NCBI GenBank assembly: GCA_021018815.1
Contig: JAITYX010000128.1
Span: 124,001-188,000, forward strand
Origin: Talinum fruticosum
Taxonomy: Eukaryota > Streptophyta > Magnoliopsida > Caryophyllales > Talinaceae
DNA length: 64,000 bases
Reading direction: 5' to 3'
The position numbers were made by a program, and so were the translations under genes. The notes below the pieces were generated by a model that ran no database searches, was not told the origin of the DNA, and saw nothing but the letters and a program-made list of their open reading frames with translations. Below are positions 1 to 10,364 of the stretch, in pieces. Numbering within the stretch: the stretch's first letter is position 1; each line of letters starts with the position of its first letter.

Positions 1-960
1 CATACCACCTACTAAGGTAATCCAATTATTAAGAACACTGCATAAACTTCCTTTAGCATCGGGAGGAAGGAAGACAAAGTTATTCCACTAGCTTGGCAGG
101 GCATCTACTCTTCCAAACAATACACTTGGATTGGGGATAGCCAAAACAGGATGAATGGAACAACGAAGCTCAACAACAATGCCGGAACAAATTTCCACTC
201 TCATCGACAAAACAATCATGGGGGAGGAGCAGCTATTGCTTTTGAATTGAAATCTATGTACTTGGAACCTTTTTCTCCATTCTATAATTATAATTATAAA
301 ACACCTGAATCGGACTGTCGATCAATTACCAAAAGCGCCAGCCACAAGGGCCATACGGAGCATGCTCTGTTTTTTACTGTAATTTTGTTCTCTTTCTAAT
401 TTCTTCACGAGTATTGTTTTCTAGTGATTTAATAGTTCTACTTGGGCTTCTATCTTGATCGTATGGTTTTAAATTAGACAATGTGATTGCAAAATACCGA
501 GTTTCATATTCTACATATATCATTCGGCATAATATATAAGAGACAAGCAAAATTTACACCATTTTCGACCCTCCATTTAAACAATAACATAGCATATTAG
601 CACACAAAATCCCAAACTTTATTCTCATAAATTTCTGCGATTTCTTCTCTCATGTCTTTGTCAGAGTTAAACTACATTTACATCCGGATTGAAATAGAAC
701 CCACTTCCAACACGGAAAGAAATTCCATATTCACAACATATTTCATTCCAATTCTAAGAAATGAGACCCATTCTCAAACAACTTACGACCCCCACCCAAC
801 ACAAATCGTTTCAACCAAAACCTCACAAATGCACGGAACTTACCAGGTACAAATCGGCTTCGATCTCCTGTGATGTTGTTCCTCCTTCTTCTTCTCCCTC
901 TTCTTCTCGGTCTACTTGGTTTCGCTCTTCTTCTCCGTCTACTTTGTTCGCCGTCTTCTC
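1..960. other. Unassigned AT-rich DNA
   Basis: I see no supported gene here. Short open frames exist on both strands, but none shows a recognisable domain. From about 880 the plus strand becomes strongly CT-rich and leads into the minisatellite at 961. Confidence 0.5.
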
Positions 961-1051
961 CTCGCCCTTCGTCTCCTTCTGCGTCTCGCCCTTCGTCTCC
1001 TTCTGCGTCTCGCCCTTCGTCTCGCCCTTCGTCTCCTTCTTCGTCTCGCCC
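961..1051. repeat. 24-bp minisatellite
   Basis: A 24-bp unit beginning CTCGCCCTTCGTCTCC is repeated head to tail at 961-984, 985-1008 and 1021-1044, with a half unit at 1009-1020 and a partial unit at the end. The unit is a multiple of three, so all frames stay open through it. On the minus strand it reads as repeated Lys-Gly-Glu-Thr, which probably reflects composition rather than a protein. Confidence 0.85.
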
Positions 1052-1809
1052 ACCCTCTACTTCTTCTTCTCGCTCTGCGCGGTGACCTATTCGTCGTTCT
1101 CACGCCCTCCTCACTTTCGTTCGACTTCTTCTTCTTCTTCTCCTTCTCACTCTTCCAGGTTCTGTCTCTTGCGCTCGGCGTTAATTGTTTTGAATTCCTT
1201 CGATTCCTTACACGGGAAGATTCAGTAGAGCCTCAAACACCGAACCACTATTAGTTAGGGCATTACTTGTCTTTTTACCATGCCAAACCTAATTAGCTTT
1301 AGTGGAGCCCACAAAAAAATGACCCATCTGAAAATCTGCAAACTACAGCTGTAAATTTAAATTAAAGAGCCACTCTAATGTAAATTTCCCTTAATTTTTC
1401 TTGTTTCTAGCGTTCGTTGAAGAGATAAAAAGCTGGTCTACCTGGGAAGAGGAAAAACCAGCAAAGCCTTGGCTTTCTTCTCGTTTTCCACCATTGCTTG
1501 CCGAATTTAAGTGCTCGAATTCCAGATCTAGAACAAAATTCATCATCCCACGCCCATTCGTTCTATCTCCATCGCCGGAGTTCTGGTCGCGGTTCCTCTC
1601 AGAGTTCCCGTTGTTCTTTGTTTTCGGCCTCCGGTTGTTCCTTCCACTCCCACCACCGTTTCCCTGTCAATTGCTACCCCAATTCGTCAGGTAACCTACC
1701 AATTCGAAGCATTGGCTACGCTCATGACAAAGTTTTTAGCAGTGAGTGCACTTCGATTGATTCGCCCCTTGTCGATTTTCGGCGGAGACTTTGAAGGCGA
1801 CTCCTTCCA
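1052..1809. other. Unassigned CT-rich to mixed DNA
   Basis: No gene is supported. CT-rich sequence continues to about 1170. At 1400-1700 there are short plus-strand open frames without a recognisable domain, possibly remnants of a host 5' region or a TE. The boundary with the copia gag remnant on the right is approximate. Confidence 0.4.
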
Positions 1810-2491
1810 CGGCCCGCTGAATTGCAGCTGTCCATCTTCACGTATCACTGCAACATATGCCTTGTTGAGGGTTGGTAGTAAATCTTGATTCAACAGACTC
1901 GACTGAACATTATTGAATCTCTTCTGATCTAGTCCCATCAAAAATTAATGGACTCTTTCTTGTTCGAGTATCACAGTAATGGACTTTCCACATTTGCATT
2001 TACAGTTGCACGCAGGAAGAGCCTAGTATGTTCCGAGTTCATCCCACAGTTATTTTAATTTTGTGAAGTACTCTGTTACCGAGAGTTGTTCTTGCCCAAC
2101 AAGAGTAATTTCTCTTTTTAATTGATGAATTCGAATTGAGTTGCCTTGGGAATACCTTTCCTCAAGATCAACCCAAACAGCTCTTGTGTTAGCATAGGCT
2201 ACAGATCCGTGAAGCGTTTTGTCTATGACATTATACAGCCAAGCTCTCACCATAGAGTCGCAATTGTCCCAGGCATATTCTTTTGGTCTACTAGTTGGTT
2301 TTGTGATAGCTTCCATTCACAAATCCAAGTTTATTCTTGGATTTGAGCGCGTTAATGACGAGTCGATACCAATTGTCACCATTGAGAGTTACAGTGCTGA
2401 TAATATAACCTGGGTGATCTGAACTGCTTAAATAGTATGGAGATTGTGGATCATTATATGAGGGTGTTTTGTTATCTTTGTTATCCCCCAT
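1810..2491 (-). pseudogene. Copia retrotransposon gag remnant
   Basis: Read on the minus strand, a start at 2491 opens MGDNKDNKT, followed by a Retrotran_gag_3-like N-terminus (PYYLSSSDHPG, then LNGDNWYRL) and, after a frameshift near 2300, a UBN2-like gag core (AWDNCDSMVRAWLYNVI, then VWVDLEERYSQGN). Further on, in other frames, come the Cys-rich stretch and the FLMGLD and LLPTLNKAYVAVIRE blocks that normally end this gag domain. Coding similarity fades near 1810, so protease and pol are missing. The 5' LTR lies just beyond at 2550. This is an old, 3'-deleted Ty1/copia copy unrelated to the large copia family further right. Confidence 0.8.
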
Positions 2492-2549
2492 GATGAACTG
2501 AAAACTTATGTCAAGAAATTCCCTTTTTCTAGAATAAGCTCTGATAGCA

Positions 2550-2760
2550 TGTAAAAACAATTGTGATTTTGGGAGAAAATTGTGTGTGGTACTCCCTGTA
2601 CCTTGTCCTCTATTTATATGCATGTCAATTACAAACTTTGAGTTTAACTCAATTACAAACAGCTTGGAAAATGGGATAAACACAACTAGCTAAGCTAATC
2701 TCAAACGAAGGAGTATCCTAGTACAATTAGAAATACAAAGTGACCTATTGTAAGGAAACA
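2550..2760 (-). repeat. 5' LTR of the copia fragment
   Basis: On the minus strand this 211-bp segment starts TGTTTCCTTAC and ends GTTTTTACA, with matching TGT/ACA ends, and carries a TATAAATAG-like box near 2612. Directly inside it (plus 2537-2549) is a degenerate initiator-Met primer-binding site reading TGCTATCAGAGCT on the minus strand. The gag remnant follows about 45 bp on, as expected for a short-LTR copia element. No partner LTR was found. Confidence 0.7.
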
Positions 2761-5700
2761 GCAGAGGCAGAGATGGGATAGGAAAACCTATCCTAATAGT
2801 ACCTGAATGTAAGTTTTCAGAATTGAGGCACTTTATGCTAGTTGCACTGAAGTTTAAGGACCATTTTCATAATTTATCCTTTCTTTATTGCCTCACCATT
2901 CATAGGATGACTGAGCAAGTTACTTCGAGAATTGTCCTAATACAAATAAGATTTACTTTCATTCAGGAGTGGTGACGGGCGGATTCGTGATGAATTGAGC
3001 TGTACGTAATCATAATCTTAATAAGCGCATCTTGCATATCTAGTAATTTTTAGGAATTGTGCGTATTATGGGTTGTAGTCTTTATAGTGACAGCTGCATT
3101 GAGAACACTAATTAAAAAAGAATGATATTTGAAATCAAATCAGAAAATTTTAAATGTCCTACTCACACTGGGCATCCTCCATTTTAGGGGTTGCCCAAAA
3201 CAGAATTAAGAATGCCTTTAGGTTATAAACCCATTTCTACCTTCTTCGGGAAACGGCTACTAATTTGATGGGTTCCAACTAAGCAGGTGATTATCTTTCC
3301 CACATGTGATACACTCCCGTAATCCACATGATATATGGGGTGGGGAGCAACCGTATATTCTAATCTTGGCATCCACCCCATGGATGAAATTTTTGGGTTA
3401 CGAAAAGGCTATCCTAAGCCTTATTCTAACTCACAAATACGGTCGTTTGAGTTGATTTCGGTTTGGCTTAATTCAGGTCGAGTTGTATTCGGGTCATTAT
3501 GATTTGATTGGTTTTAGTTCTGCTTAGGTTCGTGTTCAGGTCGGCATCAGGTCAGCCGATGTTTAGTTAAATAAACTTGTCTTATAAAGACAATATTTTA
3601 GCAGAAAATATTTGGGTCGAGTTAAGTTCGAATTTCGATTGGATTTGAGATCCTCTCAACTTAGCTTTTAAGGTGTCGGATTGGTTTAGCTCATTTTAAA
3701 TTTCAAGTTATTGGTTCGGATCGAGTTACTTTTACCAGGTCTAACATATAACTGCATTTAGTATATGGAACTCATATGCCTATGTGAATAATTGTGCGTT
3801 TGAAACTCTCTTGAAGCATTGCAAACCTTACTAAACCCGATACCTTGCAGTGATGTTTGAGTAATAATAAAGGGAAAAGAAAGAAAAGGATCAATCCACC
3901 ATTGCGTAATGGCCCATCATAAGAAAGTAAGTGCATGTCTACCCTTGTCTAGAACTCTCTTGTGCTTTTCAACCATCAATTCGGTTGGGCTCTGCTGTAT
4001 GGGCCTATGCCGTCTCTGAGTTAGGTTTGGTATGGAGTATGGTAGGGCTTTTAGACTCCTTTAAGCCCAGCTGTGCTCTTTGAGTAAATTATTCGTCCAT
4101 TTTTCATAGCTTCATCCCCATAAGTTTCATCCTACATGTAAGAGTCCACCTAGGATGGGCTGTTCTCAAATCAAGGAATTTAGAGGTAGCTCTTACCTAG
4201 GGAAGTTGAGTCTAGATTGATTATGAATAGGAGTCATGGGAGTCAAACATGCCAATAAAGCCCCATCTTCTGTTGAGCACAAGTGATAATTTTATTTTGG
4301 GAGATTTACAGTTGAATACCATAATCTAAAATAATTGTACACGTTAGAGAGCTTCTCAACCTATTAAATCTAAAATAATCTTCATCATAATTACATTTGA
4401 AGAAGACACTCTTTTCTCTCTTTTTTTTGGGGAAAACCTAAAGGTACATTGTTAAAGACCTCTTTCACATAATAATACAAGCATTACATTTGTGATTGGG
4501 ATTTAGGATGAAAATAACTATGACAAACATTTTACAACGGTTCTCTTGTTTACAATGCTCTAGCAGTTTCCTATTTGATTACCTTCACTAACAATTTAAG
4601 TGAAGACAACCCACCAAAAATAATTGACAATGGATAAAGTAGCTCACTATATTTAATGTCTCATAATTTTTACAATCGGGTTGAAAAAATCGTTCATAGA
4701 ATGAAATTTTTTGTCCGATAATCGGTTTTTTTGGGTCGAATAATTCGGATAAGTGTAAATTTGGATTAAAATCGGGTTCGGACAATCGAAGTAGATAAGT
4801 TTTATGTCCGAATTTAAAATTTGAACAAAAAGTCATACCCCGAACCCGATTTTTTTAGGTGGAACGAATTCGTGTGTAATCAAATCGGACAAAATTTCGT
4901 ACTATTATAAATCACGGTCTTGTTTTATTTTTTATGTGCTCATAAAGGATCACGATCAAATTCGCATTAGATGTAATTATTATCGATCAATAATAATCTG
5001 TGCATTGGTCTGACATGAGATATATAAAATGATAACCTATGCATTGAAAATAACACGTTGAGCTTTGTGATAATACTATAATCAACCTAATTAATTCCCA
5101 TAACATGAGCATTAATTAGAGTCTTAATGCACCGAAATTTCAACCAAATTCAGACATTACGGAGCAAACTGAGAGAGGATTAATCACTGAACTGCCGGTC
5201 TAGAGTTGGTAAAAGAAATTCCCCAATTTCCGCAGAATGCATGAGCCGGCAGTTCACCAAGGGTGGGTACGGTACTCATCAACGATCTTTACTAAAAAAA
5301 TTCAAAAAACAAACCCTAGCCTTCAAACAATTATTGATCCTTCTTAAGACATTATAGTTATTTCAAATCTTTTAATGAATTAACAAGATTCTGATTTAAT
5401 GGTCAAAATTAAAATCATGAGTACATTAACTGTCAAATTCGAGTTCTTCTTTGCCTATTTTATTATTCTGTCTTTTGTGACTCTTACTATATCAAAATTT
5501 TTTTTTAATGAACTATCTCTTATATATTCCATTTTTTCATAAATTCGTAGCATATGTATAAGATGATTTCACCAAAAAAATTTAGGTCTCCTCATAAATT
5601 CGTAACATGTTTATAAAATAATTTAACCAAAAATTTTCGTTCTTAAAAATATTAAGTACGTTATTGCTATAAAACACAAAACAACATAGGACGAGTCAGC

Positions 5701-5994
5701 AGCTACCGATATAATTGAGTAGTACAAGGCCACATCAGCAGCAAATATCTATCTATCTGTCTATCCAGTGGTTGTGAAAAGTAAAAGAGGCTGAAGAAAA
5801 TGGTGTAATGGTACATTTATTATGGATCAAATACAGAGCATATAGCATGTTAACATCACAGTACGACGGTGGACCAAATCTCTGCGGTTGGGTGATGGTA
5901 CACAGGAGACAGTTCTCCACATCCCAGCTCAATCTCAAATTTACCAACATCTCACTCATTGGAGCTTATTCCAAACTTTATATATGGTTCTCAT
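2761..5994. other. Unassigned intergenic DNA
   Basis: About 3.2 kb without a supported gene. 3430-3740 and 4660-4900 hold degenerate low-complexity runs rich in TCGGGT and TTCGG words, common in plant intergenic DNA. Short frames at 4588-4836 and 5753-5999 have no recognisable motif. An 11-bp inverted repeat at 5188-5256 is listed separately. Confidence 0.5.
5188..5256. repeat. Short inverted repeat
   Basis: TGAACTGCCGG at 5188-5198 is matched by its exact reverse complement at 5246-5256, separated by 47 bp. It could form a small hairpin. The arms do not extend convincingly, so chance or a decayed MITE are the simplest explanations. Confidence 0.5.
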
Positions 5995-6104
5995 TATAAC
6001 TCTTAAATTATGAATTAAATTTCATCCAAATACGTACAATTTGTTAACCATATAACTCTTAAATTATGAATTAAATTTCATCCAAATACGTACAATTTGT
6101 TAAC
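5995..6104. repeat. 56-bp tandem duplication
   Basis: The 54-bp block at 5995-6048 (TATAACTCTTAAATTATG at its start) is repeated exactly at 6051-6104, a period of 56 bp. It is a recent local duplication with no coding content. Confidence 0.9.
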
Positions 6105-7361
6105 AACCTTCACTAAGTTGAGTGTGTGGGTTGGGTAAGTAGTGCTTCTTCAACCTTAATTCAACTCGATCATTATGTAGTTCGGTATGTCCATGAATCG
6201 ATGAGTGTGTGGGTCGGACTCAACCCTTATGTAACTTTGTACATAAAGTGAGTATCAATCAAAGTTTCCTTTTTCTAGCATGATCAACTTAGTAAGTCGC
6301 CCAAGCAAACAATAACTCTTGATTTATCAATTACAAAAATTTGATTTAGTAAGTCGAACGTGACAAGAAGTTTTTAATTAAGAACTTGATCCAATGTAAA
6401 TGGGTATTGTACAACATGACCTATATTTTTTAAAAATTAATTTTATTACTTTTTATGTGCGTGTGAATCAGTGGGTTATAACCCATGATCTAAACACAAA
6501 CTTCATTGGATTCAGGTATTCACATTTTGAGGGTCAATTCAGATGCCAAAAAAGGCAATCCTAACCCTCTGTTTTTTTCATGTTGACATGGTAGGGTCGG
6601 ACGAATTCCAACATTCAAAGTCAGCCCTAAACCTGAAGCGTTAACCAATAAATATATGCATTTTTTAGTGGATTTTCCTAATATATTATCCCCTTAATAA
6701 TGATAATCATTGTACCTATTATGTAGAGAACTACATAATTATATTGTTCTCCATTTGAAAACAATCATTTATGCATTTTTTCCTCTCTTAATTTTGCTCT
6801 CACGCCATAATATCAAAGTGCATGTTCTAAAATAAAAATTCTTAATTTGTTGCACGTTTCTAATTGCCTTCTATTTGTTTCTCTCTCTATCTCATGTTTG
6901 ATTGAATCGTTCATCCCACGATCACATGTTCAAATATTCTAAATATTATCTTAAGAAAATATAATATTATACTTTTTCATAATTTGCAACCACTTTTTTT
7001 TTTTTTTTATCTATATTAGATGTGCCCTACTTTGTACTTGATAAAAAAAATAAAAAAGTATTTATTGAATAGTTGAGTTCACTAGAAAATCCCCAAAGTT
7101 AGAATAAACTTGACCTTTTTTACATTAACATAAAATAAAATTGACCATATATTACTCGATCACAAGTATACATGATCTCTAATTTCGTAAAGTAACCCAA
7201 CTTAATAGGTCTAGTCACATGACATAAGAGAGTGGTGTATGCATATATGTATTATTTCATATATTTATTATTACAATTAATGATTTATACGTACCCTCAT
7301 ATACTACTATTTATATTCGTCAAGCATGCATAAATCAATCTCATATATATATATATATATT
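6105..7361. other. Unassigned AT-rich DNA ending in an (AT)n run
   Basis: No gene is supported. The segment ends in an AT dinucleotide run at 7343-7360, which abuts the left terminal inverted repeat of the MULE-like element at 7362. Confidence 0.5.
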
Positions 7362-7466
7362 GGGAGGATTCATATGGGAACCACCCTAAAAATGAGAACT
7401 ATTTTTATGGTGAGAACTTTTAATCTCAAGCGTTCAATTTGATCCAACAGTTGTCATATGGGTGGG
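7362..7466. repeat. Left terminal inverted repeat of the MULE
   Basis: These 105 bp match the reverse complement of 23628-23735 with few differences, from GGGAGG inward to the GGGTGGGTC/GGGCGGGTC block. Weaker inverted similarity resumes at 7841-7960, against 12300-12365, which was joined to the right TIR before copia A inserted. Confidence 0.85.
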
Positions 7467-8460
7467 TCATAAATTATTAACATTACTTCAATTCGAGCAA
7501 AAACAAAACACTTCCCCGTTTCTTCTCCCTCTAACCACACTCTCCAGTGCCATCTTTCTACTTCTCCGCCTCACGAATTCGTCGGCCTCCACTTCTCCCA
7601 CCACCTCGCCGGCAACCTCGCTAACCACCGCACCACCACCACCACCGGAATCCAACCGCCGGCCACCACCTGCAATTCATTGGGTCTCCAACCCTCTGCC
7701 GATTCGCTCGCTGCCTCTCTCTCTCTCCACTACCTCACTCATTCGCTCACCGTAGTTCACCGACGATTACCCCCGACCACCACCACACCAACCACCGTAC
7801 CACCACCGGACACCCGTAACCGTGGAACCCAAGTCACTAAGTCTAGGGTTTGTTCATCTTCTCCCCAAATCAAATCTAAGGTTTGTTCTCTTATCTATAT
7901 TCAATTTCGTGTAATTTTAATTAAAATTTTTATTTTGGGTTTAGAATCTCCATTTTTTAATTTCTTCACTTTTGCAATGTTTTGATCAATTCAGTGATTA
8001 TTGAATACCCAACCATGAATTTGTAATTTCTTCCTTTTTTCACCGATTTGATTGTCATGGTTTCGTATTGATTTGATACTACAAAACTCAAAATGGCCTC
8101 ATTCAAGAGCTGCACATCACTATTTTTGTTCCCGGCTCTCCTCTCTGTTGCCTTGTTGAATATAGTCTCGCTATTGATTTGCTTCATTTATAGGGCTCCT
8201 CCATAGTATTTGATTTCTTTTGTGATTATGATACTAAGTGTCACTCGAAATAGTGTGAAATTATGTTTTAGTGAAATTGTGTGCAATGAACCTACATTTA
8301 CAAAATTTTTGATGCAATAAGCCATATAGTAGGAGGAATTACATGCAGGTAGATACTAAGTCTCACTCACTAAAATTGTGGGAGGAATTACTCGCAGGTA
8401 TTATGATATCAAGTATCACCGAAATTATGCGAGATTCTGTTTGATTGAAATTGTGTGTAA
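7467..8460. other. Inner left arm of the MULE, no gene
   Basis: CT- and CCACC-rich sequence with a Pro/Thr/Ser-rich plus-strand open frame (7462-7755) that looks compositional. The CTAGGGTTTG block at 7843, with CTCCCCAAATCAAATCTA just after, is matched in inverted order at 12329-12363, so the inverted repeat once reached several hundred bases. No functional gene is supported. Confidence 0.5.
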
Positions 8461-8477
8461 TGATCCTACATTTACAT

Positions 8478-8550
8478 AGTCCATTAGCTCAATTGGTAGA
8501 ACATTTGTGTTCTTACACAAAATATGTGGGTTCAAATCCCACATGGGCTA
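8478..8550 (+). tRNA. tRNA-Lys(CTT)-like sequence, copy 1
   Basis: This 73-nt sequence folds as a cloverleaf: acceptor AGTCCAT/ATGGGCT (seven pairs including one G-T), D arm GCTC-AATTGGTA-GAAC with one mismatch, anticodon hairpin TTGTG/CACAA around TTCTTA, and T arm GTGGG/CCCAC with loop TTCAAAT. The A-box (TAGCTCAATTGG) and B-box (GGTTCAAATCC) agree well with polymerase III promoter consensus. The CTT triplet and overall sequence resemble nuclear tRNA-Lys. The D-stem mismatch and 6-nt anticodon loop argue for a pseudogene or a tRNA-derived SINE head. It lies inside the MULE. Confidence 0.6.
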
Positions 8551-8639
8551 CAAAAGAATGACTCAAAATCTTGCACTAGATCGTTAAATGCATTGGAACT
8601 TTGTGGCTCCAACTAAAATTGTGAAATGCACTAGAATGA

Positions 8640-8906
8640 GTCAAATTGAGGAAAAGCACATTCCAACATACAACCTTGCACGCTCGATATATCTGCGTTT
8701 TCATAGGAAAGAATAGAACCTGGAAGCCTAGGCAAATTGTTTAAGTTCCATCCTGATTTTACATATTCCTCATTAGAGGATGAACCTTGATCAGAAAGCT
8801 TTGGGAAGACGCTGCCGAAAACTCCAGCTTCAACATCAGCACCATAAAGAACCTCGAAAAGTACCAAGTAAGTTCCGCTTCCTCGCTGCCCCAAGTTTTT
8901 CCGCTG
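8640..8906 (-). pseudogene. JmjC histone demethylase (JMJ14/18-like) fragment
   Basis: The minus strand encodes LYGADVEAGVFGSVFPK and then SGWNLNNLPRLPGSILSYE-ADIS, which match the start of the JmjC catalytic region in plant KDM5/JMJ14-JMJ18 histone H3K4 demethylases. Beyond ADIS the frame shifts, but the next conserved block, LYVGMCFSS, continues in another frame near 8655. About nine bases coding for VPW are missing and a stop follows. A CTGCAG acceptor-like site at about 8907 suggests one exon was captured with intron sequence. JmjN, the Fe(II)-binding His/Glu and all C-terminal domains are absent, so it cannot encode a demethylase. It lies between the two tRNA-like copies. Confidence 0.8.
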
Positions 8907-9795
8907 CAGGAACCGGATTCGAGTTAAATTAGTTTCTTAGAACATGTGAAAAATTGCATTTAACAAATGTCTTTAGAAACAGTTCAACAAAATCAGATGA
9001 ACAAACAAAAACCAATCATAAAATCTGCAAAGCCTTGATGAAATATTTTTGGCTAAATTAGCTTCCACATAATTCTATTCATATGCACCAACGGTACCCG
9101 AGCCGTCAGTGTCTTTTCAGTCATCACCATAACATGGAAGCATGTCTAGAGTTAGGCTATACTACTTAAAACAGCTCATACAAAAGGCAAGAAATCTTCC
9201 ACGGTGGATGTACTTTGTCTGTGAAGTGATTAATCGAAACTGGGTTGTAAAGTTGAGCAATAAACAATATATATTTTGAAGTGACACACTTTCCCTTTTC
9301 AATTGTCCATCAGAATTAGGAGAGTCACCAGTGGAAAAAAACACAATTGTGGATTATACTTGGACTAAAAGAAAAATATAATAATCAAACCATCGTCTTT
9401 ATGTATCCCGGAGCAAACATCCAAGTGCATTGTCCACCTCACAATTCCCTATTATTTCTCCGGCTTAAACCTTGGAAATCCCAATTGGGAGGCAAAGTTG
9501 ATGTCGGTGACAATGAACATTTGAACCACAAGTTTTTACATAGTTATATGAGTTAGCAGACAATTCACTCACTCAGTAATAAAAGTACTAGAACTAAAAG
9601 GTTTGTAAGAAACCAATACCCTTCTATGTCGCCTTCTGTCTCCTCGCCGTAGGTCTCTCTCTTCTCTCCTTCTTTCACCTTCTTCCCATGCCCTTCGGGC
9701 TTCCCGCACAAATAAAATCTCAATCTGATCCCACATCCAAGTGATAAGTGTAAAAATGGCCTTCGATTGTGGATGTTGCAATGTTTGCATCATCT
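8907..9795. other. MULE interior, no recognised gene
   Basis: It may hold intron or flanking sequence of the captured JmjC gene. Short frames (9162-9344 minus, 9347-9556 plus) show nothing recognisable. From about 9796 the sequence becomes the inverted copy of 8461-8600. Confidence 0.4.
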
Positions 9796-9844
9796 TTGAG
9801 TAATGCATTTCACTCTCTAGTGCAAGGTTTTGACTCATTCTTTG

Positions 9845-9917
9845 TAACCCATGTGGGATTTGAACCCACATATTTTGTGTAAGAACACAAATGCTCTACC
9901 AATTGAACTAATGGACT
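9845..9917 (-). tRNA. tRNA-Lys(CTT)-like sequence, copy 2 (inverted)
   Basis: This is a near-identical inverted copy of 8478-8550, with the same anticodon hairpin (CTT in the loop) and T arm. It differs in the D stem (GTTC/GAGC instead of GCTC/GAAC) and at one acceptor base (GGGTT), which still allows G-T pairing. The similarity extends about 50 bp past the tRNA, so the tRNA-like unit was duplicated with flanking DNA as part of a larger inverted repeat. Each copy has one defect in the D stem. Confidence 0.6.
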
Positions 9918-10265
9918 ATGTAAATCTTAGTGTTTCAATTCCAATAATCAAACAGAATTTCACACAATCTAAACACTAGGAAGAATAGTGTTCGGCGTAA
10001 ATGTTACGTTATTTTTACCCTCATTTACTAAGTTTTTGACTCGTAAAATAATATAATTTTTAGAATTTTTACTATTATTATTTATTTTTGTAGGTAATAA
10101 TTAAAGCCCGACAAGTTGAGGAAAATCAATGCAAAAATAATGAAATTTTTACAATTCGAAACCTTTTGAGTGTTTGCTCCATATTCCTCTTCACCAATTA
10201 TGTGGGTCTAGCCCACATATATCTTCAGCATATATCAGCCGTGGGAACAATGAAGCAAGGGCTAA

Positions 10266-10317
10266 AATTCTGATGCTGATGTCATGTTGACATCATGATG
10301 ACATCAGCATCGGAATT
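10266..10317. repeat. Near-perfect palindrome in the solo LTR
   Basis: Arms AATTC-GATGCTGATGTCATG and CATGATGACATCAGCATC-GAATT surround a few bases, interrupted by small differences (one extra ATG). It lies about 40 bp upstream of the TATA box, a position suited to a transcription-factor site, and holds TGATGTCA-type words resembling bZIP sites. Confidence 0.75.
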
Positions 10318-10356
10318 CTTCAAAATTGGAAAATCAAGGGCAGCGGCACATTGACA

Positions 10357-10364
10357 TATATAAG
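10357..10364 (+). promoter_or_regulatory. TATA box of the solo LTR
   Basis: TATATAAG lies within the LTR, downstream of the palindrome. Its position fits a U3/R boundary, and it defines plus orientation. Confidence 0.5.

Noticed and set aside
961..1051. CRISPR-like array
   Set aside because: The repeats are contiguous without unique spacers, and the DNA is clearly plant nuclear.
761..1254. Ser/Arg-rich plus-strand frames of 112-155 codons
   Set aside because: They follow from CT-rich composition and the 24-bp minisatellite. Three overlapping frames are open at once.
7462..7985. Pro/Thr-rich plus-strand frames in the MULE arm
   Set aside because: Compositional (CCACC and CT runs) within a terminal inverted repeat region, with no recognisable domain.
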